A stretch of DNA of 64,000 nucleotides from Zoroaster sp. YZ-2022 (lineage: Eukaryota > Echinodermata > Asteroidea > Forcipulatida > Zoroasteridae), in NCBI GenBank assembly GCA_029582265.1, contig CM055816.1, forward strand, positions 99,851,039-99,915,038, read 5' to 3'. How positions within the stretch are numbered: position 1 is the first letter of the stretch; every line of letters begins with the position of its first letter. Position numbers and translations under genes: made by a program. Below the pieces are notes generated by a model. The model did no database searches and was not told the origin of the DNA. It saw only the letters and a program-made list of their open reading frames with translations. Of this stretch, positions 29,905 to 40,543 are shown piece after piece.

Positions 29905-31519
29905 GTGATACTTTAAAAAAAAAAATTTTTTTGGCTTTTGAAATCTCTATCTTGTCTCAACAGTTGACTTCTTAGCTTGGGTAAAAGGTTTGTGCACACG
30001 AATAAGTTTGTGTAAACTCTTATTTGTGAAACAAGAGTTAACGTACTAGCAGCAAAATTACCAAAAAATGCTATTATTAGTTCTGTAATCCTATGGATGT
30101 CATTTTCTTACAACTACATGTATTATGAGGAAAAATAACCCCAAAATCTAGCCCAATATCAAAGTTTCGGTGGCAAAATTACTGGAAGTTATCAATTGTC
30201 CCGTAAATGTACGGAATTTTTTATTTCTTTGAAGAGAACTAATGGATCATAGTTACTGTAAAAACACGTTTGTCAACATTGTTTTTAATAAGCTATTATT
30301 TTACCGCATTTGTTCTGGAACCAGCCAAACATCTTCGCCATGTTAAATCTTGCTTGTAATTGTTTATGGAACAAGTTTATCAATCTAGCCATGTTTGTTT
30401 TGTTTGCTTTGTAACAGCATTACATTACATAAATTACCGTTATTTTGAACAATAAAACACTCATGTATTCATTCCCGACACGGATCAAGAACTGCAAGAA
30501 GGCATGGTTTAAGCAATACTGAATCTAACTTCATTTCCCACGTCAACAAGTGTTATATCTGGCAAAATCTGAACGGGGGCAGTTGATTTAACCACACTAA
30601 ATAATTATTGTACGTAATATAGCACAAAGAAAAGAGAGTTGTTCTTAAACCCCCACGACCCCTCGACCCCCACGACGTACGCGCACTCAGAATCATATCT
30701 GCTCGGGAATGGTATAATTTGGCTTGTGGCAGCATTATAAATTCGTTGATTTCGAGACGACAGGTCATCATCATGCAGCAAACGGCGCAACAGGCTAGCG
30801 AGCTAGCCATTTTCGAACTCGGGCCATAAACAGGTTCCCATTTGGGATACAATTTGATTCTGGCGCAGGCCTGCCAGCCATGCGACATGCTTGCGCATAT
30901 ATGGGCATTGCGAAATACATACATACATACATTCGTACTGCACTGGTGGTAGTGAATTCTGCGAGTACGTGTGCTTCGTTTATTTGAGCGTAGGTCGAGG
31001 GGTCGTGGGGGTTTAAGAACAACCCGAGAAAAGACCCTTGCTCTATGCGTATATGCAAACGTATAATATATGCAACCAACATGCGGTCCATTCAGCTCAG
31101 ATAAACAAGTGATCAAGTCTGCTGCCACGACCAGCGCGCGCTAGCGTAACGTATCCGATATGTACTGTGTAGTATATGTCACGTCTACGTTTTTTTTTTT
31201 ATATGCATGATATGCATGCAGTGCGTGCATGCGCTTATAAAGTGCGCCATCATTGTTTGTGATTGTTTAGTTTAATTTACGGCATCCCAAAAAGAAAACA
31301 GATTGTCGTATCGCTGGCCTTTGGCCAATTTCATGGAACGCGTTACCGTAAGCGAAGAATCGCCGCTTACTATAGCAGAAAATATTTGCTTATGGTGAAC
31401 GTATTTCACGGCCAAAACAATTTATTGATACATTGAGCAAGAAATGTCATGCCAAATGCGCATGCGTAAAAAGCGAAAAGTGAAAAAGTGGATGTCGTCT
31501 GCTATTCGTATCCATATCC
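29905..31519. other. Non-coding, contains a 31-bp-TIR element
   Basis: No supported exon. An apparently long open frame on the minus strand at 30,553-31,128 is largely the inverted-repeat element at 30,639-31,023. A tac microsatellite lies at about 30,917-30,930. Confidence 0.5.
30639..31023. mobile_element. Candidate MITE with 31-bp terminal inverted repeats
   Basis: 30,639 begins gttgttcttaaacccccacg and continues acccctcgacc. The exact complement occupies 30,993-31,023 (ggtcgaggggtcgtggggg ... aagaacaac). Size is about 385 bp. No clear target-site duplication was found; the interior has no gene. Confidence 0.55.
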
Positions 31520-31531
31520 GTGAGTGACAAA

Positions 31532-31724
31532 ATGAGTGACAAAATGAGTGACAAAACAGACAAAAGAAACAGAAAGGCGACACCCTTCAGCAGTGACATG
31601 GATGTAGCTCTTGCAACGGCGTATCTTGAAGAAAATGGGATAATCGAGGCGCCTCTAATGGGCACAACAATAACAAAAAGGGAGAAGAAGGCTGCATGGG
31701 AGCGAGTCCGGGATTGCGTGAATT
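31532..31724 (+). CDS. Myb/SANT-like N-terminal exon (candidate)
   Basis: Starts at an ATG in a short MSDK tandem repeat. It encodes FSSDMDVALATAYLEENGII ... KREKKAAWERVRDCVN, the first helices of the Myb/SANT-like DNA-binding fold found in many transposon-associated and host regulators. It ends at aattc|gtaaga, a plausible donor in phase 2. No following exon was identified. Confidence 0.4.
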
Positions 31725-31739
31725 CGTAAGAATTTAAGT

Positions 31740-33775
31740 TGTGCTAGTAAATTGAGATTAGAAGTATGTTTCACTGCACTGCAGTAATTAAACTAAATAA
31801 ATCATATAAAATAAATTAGGTCTACTCTCTAAAATCTACTACTAGTAATGGTATGATGGGACGTTATTTTCACATACTTTGCTCCATGCTTTTAGTTAAT
31901 ACGGAGAACTGACGCCGGGGAGGGCTGAACAATTTTTTACCGATACTAGTCTACTGCACGAACTAGTCGATACTATACGGCGGTACGGGAGGCCGAGGCC
32001 GGTGTCACGGTCTCAGCTATCCGGCGTGCTCAGCTATCCGGATGACGTAGCCGGGCATTTCAGCACGCTGTAGTCATGGTCTCAGTATTCCGGCGTGCTC
32101 GGATATCCCGGTTACAACATCGGACAATTCCGCGTGCCCCTCGCGAGTTCTCTATGGTCCCATTAATTTTAAGATTATTCTCTACCCAATCACATTCTCT
32201 TTGCCCATCTTTATACGTGTTCATGGGTACAAATTTACGCAGGTTACACTTTTTCAAAGTCCCTTCTTTCTTTAATTTTGTATGACAAATTGTAAACACA
32301 ATAATGGATAAATTCCTCGTACAAACCCCCTTTTCTGGTTGTATTTTTTGTGACAAATATGTAAAACGTACAAAGTATAATCTGACGTGACTGTTCTTGG
32401 CTTTTTTTTTTTAAATAATAATAATAATAATCCTGGCATTTTATCGTGGTTAATAGTTAAAATATAAAATGCTGCAGAAAAAAAAAATGAAAATAAAGTA
32501 CAAAGCCTAAACAGAGAAAATTACAAGTGAAGTTACATAGAACAATAAAGTTTTATTTCATATCAAGTACAGTTTTGCATGGGTAACATCAACATTAGCA
32601 GTAAAATAATTAAATTATTATGTTAAAATTTATTTATACAGTGTATACACATAATACTAATATTGTTTCCGTTATACTTTTGGATGGGTTTCTAGCGTGA
32701 AACAAAGAGTTCCCTAATACAGGGGTAGTATCAAAGGTAGAAGTAGAAGCTGTACATGTACACATCATTGGATAGAGTAATTTGACAACCAACAGTGAGC
32801 ACTACAAGGTGTCTATTGCACTGTCCCTGAATGATGTATGTGGGCAATTCTACTTACGTGAAATTAAATAAACTGAAATGAGAAATAGAATAGAATCAAA
32901 TAAACTAAAATTAAATTTAAAAACAAATACAATAAAATGCAAAAAAATTAAAATGAAAATATAACAAATTTAATAAAATAAAATAAATTAAAATAAAATA
33001 ACATTTTATACCGTTTTAATGTGAGGTTACAGTCTTATTTTTCCACTTTCACAAGCTTCTTGACTGTTGAAAAATGAGTGCAGCAAAAAAAACTTGATCT
33101 TAGAGGCCCTCAAGCTTCAATATGGTATATAAATTGTACATATATCACAATGTTAAGTTTAAGATTTACCTGCTTCAAAATTCATGTACAAAACCTATGA
33201 CGTTTTGGTAATAATGATAATGATAGAAGATTTGTAGCGCGCACATATCCACCCTGCTGGGCGCTCAAAGTTTATTTTGTTACGCATTTTCTCTGTGCTT
33301 CATGCCACTTTTATTTTTATTTTGTCAAATGGGGGTCATTCTAAATCAGGTAGAATGTGTAGTGATGTCATTAAGCAAATTCCTTACCTTGGTACTGGTC
33401 TTCTTTTGCCTTTTCTTGTCGTAGGTCGTGCCATAATTCCTGTCTGCTTCGTTTAGAACGGTGTGATCATCTAAATTCAAGGGAATCAAATGTGAATTAA
33501 AAGTATGTTCTCAGTCATGGGCGGGGATGAGGGTTTGACTGTGCTACTCCAAGACCCCCCCTCCCCGCACCGTCCTGTTTACTTCTAGATTGCATCATGG
33601 AGCAGCTGGACCCATACATCATCACAGGTAATCAAACCTTTTAGGGAAATCGGTTGGTTACCTTGGTTACAAGTGAACATCTGAAGTTTAATTGAATTTT
33701 ATGAACCCATAAAAGAAAAATGTGGCTTCCAGTTTGTTGTCATTTTTAAGCAACTTTTTCTTTACTATATTATTA
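31740..33775. other. Non-coding; short GC-rich repeats and an A-rich tract
   Basis: At about 32,010-32,113 the block ggtctcag-tatccggcgtgctc recurs. 32,870-33,005 is an aaataaa-rich low-complexity tract. About 33,215-33,260 resembles the gcgcgcacatatcc tails of dispersed repeats. No gene recognised. Confidence 0.45.
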
Positions 33776-33857
33776 GTTATCCCACTCGCGTGCGTGGAAC
33801 ACAGGGTAATAAAGAGCGTCTGTGTCCCATATACTACACACGCGCGAGTGGGATAAC
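33776..33857. repeat. Inverted repeat ending gttatcccactcgcg
   Basis: 33,776-33,790 (gttatcccactcgcg) is the exact complement of 33,843-33,857. Inner stretches (acacaggg / cccatatactacacac) pair only partly. Total 82 bp. Possibly a very small MITE. Confidence 0.6.
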
Positions 33858-34825
33858 GAATTTATCTTCAAGCAAACTTGACGCACAGTTAAGGTGAAAA
33901 AAAATTGCTGTTTATTTTACCTGACGTACACAGGATTGTAGCGGTAAGCCCCTCGCCACACCAGTCTACTGTTACTTCTCTCCCGACTGATCGCTTTCCA
34001 CTGGTTATTTTCGTCGTCTTCACGATGGCCATCTTGTGGTCTACATGGAAGACCACGAGGCACTCCTTCGGAACTGCATTTGTAATTAGACACCTTGGGT
34101 GTAATGGAACTCAGATCATGATTTTTCTATGTTTTAATAATAATAATAATGAGTATTTATAATGCGCCCATATTCATCTAAATATGCTCATGGATGGCAC
34201 AGCGACACATCAATAGAGGGGAATGTTTATGCAGTCGTCATTAAGTGAGTCTTGAGGGAAGTTTTGAACAAAGCCAGTGATGGAGAAAGTTTAATCTGAT
34301 CCGGTAAATTAATCCACAATGAAGGGGCAGCAGAAAAAAAAGAAAAAGAAAAATATGTGTTTTGTAAGACCTAAAACGACTAGACACTGTCTACATGTAA
34401 ATGTGGTGAAACCTAGGCTGTGGTGTCACAGCTGAAGAGGGGGCTTCAGGCGCGGATCCAGGGGGAGGGGGGCGCGGGGGTACGTGCCCCCGGGTAAATT
34501 GAGTAAAAAGGGGGCCGCGGTCAGAGAAAAGGAGGAGTAGCCTAAAAAAATACCAGCGACAATATTAAACATCTGCTGTGTCTACTTTTGGCATAAAATA
34601 AATACTGAAAAAATGCAACAAGAAAAAAGGTTATCAATCATGCCATGGAACTGAAACCCTCTTTTGAGAGAAAACTGAAGTATTTCCCGGAGCTCGGGGA
34701 TTTCAACTCTCCATCTCAACATCTAATCCTCTTGGGGGAGTTTATTACCGGTTAAATGGCCACAGCCAGCAGGAAACAATTGATCACTTGACTGAATGAT
34801 TTGCTAGTTTTGCTGGAATGCAAAC
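33858..34825. other. Dispersed-repeat debris, no gene
   Basis: An aat microsatellite lies at 34,137-34,150 followed by a SINE-like tail. 34,450-34,500 holds a GC-rich block (gcggatccagggggagg ... cccccggg) typical of a decayed transposon end. Confidence 0.4.
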
Positions 34826-35041
34826 ATGGACATTCAATTTATCTGTGATGTATATGCATGTGTAGCGTATGTAGTGTCTTACATGTCCAAAGCTGAACGT
34901 GAGATGGGATTATTATTGAAGCATGCACAGAGTGAGGCAGAAAGTGGAACTCAAGATGCTAAGCAGAGTATGAAACAAATTGGAAGTGTTTATCTGCAAA
35001 ATCGTGAGGTCTCAGCTCAAGAAGCAGTCTATCGTTGTTGT
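34826..35041 (+). pseudogene. Helitron Rep/helicase fragment
   Basis: 72 codons encode [35 protein letters not shown] and [13 protein letters not shown]. These blocks belong to the segment between the Rep (Helitron_like_N) and Pif1-type helicase domains of animal Helitrons. The catalytic HUH and Walker motifs are missing. The reading frame passes directly into a minisatellite at VYRC. Rolling-circle transposition is the family role; this piece is a dead fragment. Confidence 0.6.
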
Positions 35042-35600
35042 ACATTTTGTATCAATGGTCATACACACTTCACTGTTAGAAACCCATTGCATTCATGTGT
35101 CCTCACATTTTGTATCAGTGGTCATACACACTTCACTGTTAGAAACCCATTGCATGTGTCCTCACATTCTTTACCAATGGTCATACACACTTCACTGTTA
35201 GAGACCCATTGCATTCATGTGTCCTCACATTCTTTACCAATGGTCATACACACTTCACTGTAGTGTTAGAAACCCATTGCATTCATGTGTCCTCACATTC
35301 TTTACCAATGGTCATACACACTTCACTGTTAGAAACCCATTGCATTCATGTGTCCTCACATTCTTTACCAATGGTCATACACACTTCACTGTTAGAGACC
35401 CATTGCATTCATGTGTCCTCACATTCTTTACCAATGGTCATACACACTTCACTGTTAGAGACCCGGCCATTGCATTCATGTGTCCTCACATTCTTTACCA
35501 ATGGTCATACACACTTCACTGTTAGAGACCCGGCCATTGCATTCCTGTGTCCTCACATTCTTTACCAATGGTCATACACACTTCACTGTTACTTCAGCCT
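35041..35600 (+). repeat. 59-68 bp minisatellite, nine copies
   Basis: The word 'gtcatacacacttcactgtt' starts at 35,059, 35,121, 35,180, 35,243, 35,311, 35,373, 35,437, 35,504 and 35,571. The unit also contains tgtgtcctcacattcttt and gagacccattgcattc. Units vary by small insertions (gtag, cggcc). The frames across it are repeat translations. Confidence 0.9.
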
Positions 35601-35867
35601 CACAACAGACTAACATTCCATGCATCAGCTACATACCTTAGAGTGTACTTTAAAAAAATAACATGTTGACCCTTCAGCACTTCAGGTGTTTATTTGTAAC
35701 TTCATGGTCATTAAAACATCTACATTCATAACATTCTTTCACCATTTAATGGTTTGTGAACAGCCCAAAGTCTGGCAAGTTATGTATTAACTGCATTGGA
35801 AATAAGTTATTTTATTTTTATAACCGAGAAGACCGATGTGTGAAAAGCACTGTATACTCAGGTACTT

Positions 35868-35975
35868 GTTTTCTTGGGTGGGATTCAAACCCACAAACCC
35901 AGCATTCTAGAACAGATGTCTTATCTGCTAGAGTGCTGAGCCTGCACCATGACAAGAGGCCAGTTCAAATCCTGT
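35868..35975 (-). repeat. tRNA-like SINE fragment (low confidence)
   Basis: Read on the minus strand, 'gggtttgaatcccaccc' at about 35,880-35,896 resembles a Pol III B box with its stem. 'tggtgcaggctcagcac' about 60 bases upstream is a weak A-box candidate. Base pairing is too poor for a functional tRNA. Confidence 0.25.
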
Positions 35976-36099
35976 AATTTGCAGCAGTTATGCAAACAAA
36001 GTAAGAAAAATACCAACCGGTATTTAATGTAATTTCTTATGTTTCTATTTTGCAAATAATTTGGATGTTAACTTTGACTTGTTTTGATTTATCTCTTAG

Positions 36100-38602
36100 T
36101 ACTGATGCGACAGAAGAGCCAAAAGGTGGGCCCAAATTTGGAAGGCTGGTGAATCATGGAGAGAAAGGGGAAAGAAACTGTGCAATGAAATGCGTAGAAG
36201 TAGATGGTTCCCCATTGTTGTGCCTCTTCGCAACTCAAGATATATCACCTGGAACTGAATTGCTTTAGGACTATGGACTTCCCGAGTCATTCAAATTCAC
36301 AGCACCATCATGCTCCTCCACAATGTCAGCCATAGCTGATGGAAACTCTGCTAGATGTACACGTTCTAAACATGCTGCATCACTGACATCACAAGTAGAC
36401 AGTGTCACTCATCAAAGCATTAACATGCAAGACAGCTCATCAGCGATGTCCCACCCTGATGATTCCAATGCTGTTGATTGCTCTTCTTCAATTTCCAATC
36501 AAGATACTTCTAACCCAGCTCAAGTCTGGTCTACGTTGACGTCATTGATGGCTACAGGAGATGTCACTCTGGAACTGCTACCTCAAGATGACCTCTGCTG
36601 TTTCGGACCATTATCAAATCAAAATGATTCATCTTCGTCTGATTGTGATTTCAACTGTGTTGCTGAAGACTGTTCTCCAAAGATATTGTCAAATGATTTC
36701 AGCTTAGTCACTTCAGGTGACTCTGTTTTGATGTCACCTCCAAGTTCACACTTTGTTGACGCAGGACATACATGTAGTAGTGGTACTGATTCTGACAATG
36801 ATTATCTCCCAGAATCATCATCATCATCATCATCAAGTGACACAAATTCTGATGTGATTTATGTGCCTAGGACTAAAGGACCAAATACAAGATCAAGTGA
36901 AGTCCTACAAGGATTTGTCCAGATCACAAAATGCAAACCTGGAGGAAAATGAGCATGGAACAAAGTTGACTATTGCTTGTACTGTGGTAAAAAACAAGCC
37001 AAAGTTTTGCGACACTGCATCCTAAAACACAAAGATAAAGTCATGATTAAAGAAATTAAGGCCCTTTCACTGAAGTCTTCAGAACGAAGAGAAAAGATTA
37101 CCCAGCTACGTAACAAAGGAAACTTCCAACACAATCTTCTAGTATGGCAATCTGGGACAGGTCAGATCGTTCCACGTAAAAGACCCATCGAGGATGAAAC
37201 AGCTGCTAATTACCTTCCCTGTGAATTTTGTCAGGGCACTTTTAAGAGGGAGGGACTTTGGAAGCACCAGATAACGTGTGCCAAAAAATATAATATGATC
37301 AGGAAAAACAGAATTCAATCAAAGGCAAAAATGATGATACCTGATAGTTCAACAGGCAATGTTTCAGATAGCCTAAAGAAAAATGTCATAAGTCGAATGC
37401 GTGCTGATGATGTCACTAGTGTTGTGCGTAGAGACCCCGATATACTGTCATTCGGTACAAAAATGATCAGAGATCACCCAGAACCACACCAGGCTCTTCC
37501 TATATCACAGAGCATGAGGGACTTGGCCAAATTGGTTGTAGCTGTTAGAAATATTGACAATTCTGTAACGTCATTGCGGGACTGCTTAAATGCTCAGATG
37601 TTTGACACACTTGTTGCTGCAGTCAAGGTCACTGCTGGATATTGTGCTGAAACAAATACTTATAAGACACCATCATATGCGAGAAATATTGATTATAGCA
37701 TTGAAAAGGTTGCTTCTTCATTGAAGTCTGCTGCTATCAAAGCAGGGAATGGTGAACTGATGGAAGCTGTTGGTAACTTTCAACAACTAAAACGTGCAGA
37801 ATGGACTTCAGAGGTTGTTACTTTTGCACATCACAACTTGAATGCTAGAAAAATCAACAAACCACTGTTGCTGCCTGTGGCATCAGATATAACAAAATTG
37901 ACCACTTGTCTCAAAAGCACAACACAGAAGCACAAGCAACAACTTCAACAAAACCCCTCCTCAACAAGTGACTGGACAGAGCTTTGCCAGTACACTTTGG
38001 CCCATGTTGTTCTCTTTAACCGTAGACGTAGTGGAGAGACTGAGCGACTTCTTCTTACTGCATATGAAACAGTTGACTCAAATGCAGAGCTACAACCAGA
38101 AATATTTGCAAGCCTTGGATAAGTTGAGAAAGCCCTTGTTCAGAAGCTGAAAAGAATTGAAGTGAGAGGAAAACGAGGTAGGAAAGTCCCAATTCTGTTG
38201 ACAAAAGAAATGGTAGAAAACATTGATGTACTCATTGCCACAAGGTCCTCAGCTGGAGTGTCACCAAACAACCCATATGTTTTCGGGCGAGCCTTTTGCG
38301 ATTCAGTTTTCTCAGCTAAAGCAAGTGACTGCTTGAGAAAATTTTCAACCCAGTGTCAGAGGTCAACTAAGTTGCGAAAGCACATTGCCACAATGTCACA
38401 ACTGCTATCCTTAAAGGAAAACGAGCTTGGCTCGCAAGCTACATGGGGCATGACGTAAGGATACATAGAGAGTTCTATCGTCTCCCAGATAGCACAATGC
38501 AACTTGCCAAGGTCTCAAAACTTCTCATTATGATGGAAAAAGGAGAAACCACCAAGTTCAAAGGAAAATCACTTGATGATATAGACATCTCTCTTGAAGA
38601 AG
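36100..38602 (+). pseudogene. SET-domain C-terminus fused to Crypton-type tyrosine recombinase, main exon
   Basis: The exon starts after gatttatctcttag. One frame runs for about 780 codons, interrupted by three stops (36,266-36,268; 36,950-36,952; 38,120-38,122), then a one-base shift near 38,430. Order: the end of a SET methyltransferase domain (GRLVNHGEKGERN, LLCLFATQDISPGTELL, stop, DYG); a Ser/Asp-rich linker; a C2H2-like knuckle (YCGKKQAKVLRHCILKH); a second one (LPCEFCQGTFKREGLWKHQ); then the recombinase. Recombinase blocks are LFNRRRSGETERLLL, KLRKHIATMSQLL and MGHDVRIHREFYRLP, which fit the Arg, (His/Lys)-Arg and Tyr positions of the family. SET enzymes methylate histone lysines; Crypton recombinases integrate circles. 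The N-terminal SET half must lie in earlier exons not found here. Exon end gaag|gtaagc. Confidence 0.65.
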
Positions 38603-38982
38603 GTAAGCTGTGTTTTTATTTCTTCTGCTAATTTAACGCTGTATGCATCATTGATACTGCATAAAATGTTTATAATATTTATAGTGTTGAATGAAAGCAT
38701 GTTGTGAACAATAAAAATATGCTAAAAACATGGATAAAGCAGTGAAGTTTCACTTTGTTTGGTTTTGACTCATTTCTCAAACAAATGCTTAATTTTTTAT
38801 ATTTCTGTGTAATGTTTCAAAGTCCATGTGCTTAAACTTAAATAACAATAATTTGAATAAGCTGCAGTCTCTTTTCTCACCTTGAGATTATTTAGGCCAT
38901 CCCTTGTATACCAAAATTCTTGATTTTAGTTGAACACTGATGTAAGATTTAATGTGAACATAACGTTATTGTTTTTACACAG

Positions 38983-39033
38983 CTGATGAGGACACTTCTG
39001 AATCAGAAGATGACGAGAGATCAGTTGTTGAGG
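38983..39033 (+). CDS. Acidic tail exon 1 of the SET-recombinase gene
   Basis: Bounded by tttacacag and gtatgtg, phase 1 to phase 1, encoding ADEDTSESEDDERSVVE. The phase matches the donor at 38,602. Confidence 0.55.
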
Positions 39034-39818
39034 GTATGTGAGCATTTAAAGTACTTTTATGTGCCAACTAAGTCAGTATTATAGGTTTGGTGAAAATCAC
39101 ATCAAGTATTAGAACGCATAAAAATGTTTTATGAAGTTTGAATTTCTGCTTTTCTCTGAAGAGTTAGAACTGAGCCGGTACATTGCTTACTTAGTTACAT
39201 GTATATAAATGCACTTTATTAATGACAGATTGATGTGACCATGTTTACCCAAGGGTTGGAAGTCCAGATCAAATAAGTGATTTTTTATATTGCAAAAAAA
39301 GTGTTGCTGACAGTTTATTGAATAATTTGAAGTTAAAAGATTAATCGCTGGATCTTTGCCAGTTTTGTGGTGAAGAATTGATTTTAATGATGAAGTATTT
39401 TTTCTGGGGTCAAGGAAACATGTACAGACTTTCATTTGACATACAAAACAAAAAGTGCACCAGTGATTAGTGGATACGTAATTAATAAAAAAATACACGT
39501 AACAATTCACTTTTTCAGGCCCCACCATTATCTCACATGACCATGGAAGAACAAGTACATTGAAGTATACCCATGCATAATAAACAGCATGAGCATTCGC
39601 ACACAGTGTTGAAAAGCACTTGCAGTGATGTGCAGAACCTTTATGTAAATATTTTTAAAATAACTGGTTGTTTCTTGGTTCCTGGATATCAAAATTGAAA
39701 TGAGAACATTTTCCTTACAACAGCTACTTCTAAATCAGAATTTATTCTCTCAAGAAATGTTATGTAATGTTTTATTTTTCGGGCAATGCATCTTTAACTT
39801 TTGACATTTAATTCTCAG

Positions 39819-39893
39819 CTCAAGCAAATACACAAACATGTGATGAAGATCAGCAGCTTCAGCCCCACAAGGCCAAGAGAAAGGAACATGCTG
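39819..39893 (+). CDS. Acidic tail exon 2 of the SET-recombinase gene
   Basis: Bounded by aattctcag and gtaagtg, phase 1 at both ends, encoding AQANTQTCDEDQQLQPHKAK and then RKEHA. Confidence 0.55.
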
Positions 39894-39962
39894 GTAAGTG
39901 TGAAAGCCTAATTCAACAATGTTTTTGGAATGTTTCATGATACATGTTGGGAGAACGCACGT

Positions 39963-40238
39963 TTAACCCTCCTACAATCAGTGCAATTTTGAAACAATCC
40001 ATTCAGGCCACTGAAGCCAGTAGCTGTTGCCAGTGGCCCTATGATTACCCTTCTGTGTACTATCACACCACTGAGATTGCAGGCTAAGGTGGTCTCCCAT
40101 CGATACTTTATAGGGAGGCACACAGTTGATTTTGTAAGATTACTTGGAAAGGACAGCAGGCGTGTACATGTATGTACTGAAGGTTGCTAAAGAACAGAAT
40201 TTTGTGGATCGGAGTGGCCTCATGTGTAGGAGGGTTAA
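39963..40238. mobile_element. piggyBac-like MITE with TTAA target site
   Basis: Starts ttaaccctcctaca and ends tgtaggagggttaa: 10-bp terminal inverted repeats (ccctcctaca) flanked by TTAA on both sides, the piggyBac hallmark. Length is 276 bp with both TTAAs, and there is no gene inside. It lies in the intron between acidic tail exons 2 and 3. Fragments of the same family are at 46,596-46,745 and 57,300-57,451. Confidence 0.75.
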
Positions 40239-40501
40239 TTTCAATTAAATTTTTGTATTTAAATTTACTAAATATCATGCTGTGAATTATTTGTTTTCCT
40301 GTTTATTTTATTGTTTTTTAACTTTCAAATTAAACTAAAATTCAATTTTCAAGTTGCTTGTATTAAAAGATACACAAGGGAACCATAACCTGGTGTACAA
40401 CTGTACAGCCATGCATAATCTGGTCAACCAAATTTTCAATATTAAGCTGAAAAATGTGCATGTCCCATTAAACACTATATTTGCCTGATTTTCCTTCACA
40501 G

Positions 40502-40543
40502 CTGATGAATCGTCTGATGCAGATGACAACCTGTATAATGGAG
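40502..40543 (+). CDS. Acidic tail exon 3 of the SET-recombinase gene
   Basis: Bounded by ccttcacag and gtatgta, phase 1 at both ends, encoding ADESSDADDNLYNG. Later exons were not found. Confidence 0.5.

Noticed and set aside
30553..31128. 191-codon open frame on the minus strand
   Set aside because: It covers a MITE with inverted repeats, is Cys/Arg/Ser-rich without domain structure, and overlaps other frames of similar quality.
34980..35613. Long repetitive open frames (HTHFTV repeats)
   Set aside because: They are translations of the 59-68 bp minisatellite in several frames.
35868..35975. Functional tRNA gene
   Set aside because: Only the B-box region is convincing; cloverleaf stems do not pair, so at best a SINE remnant.
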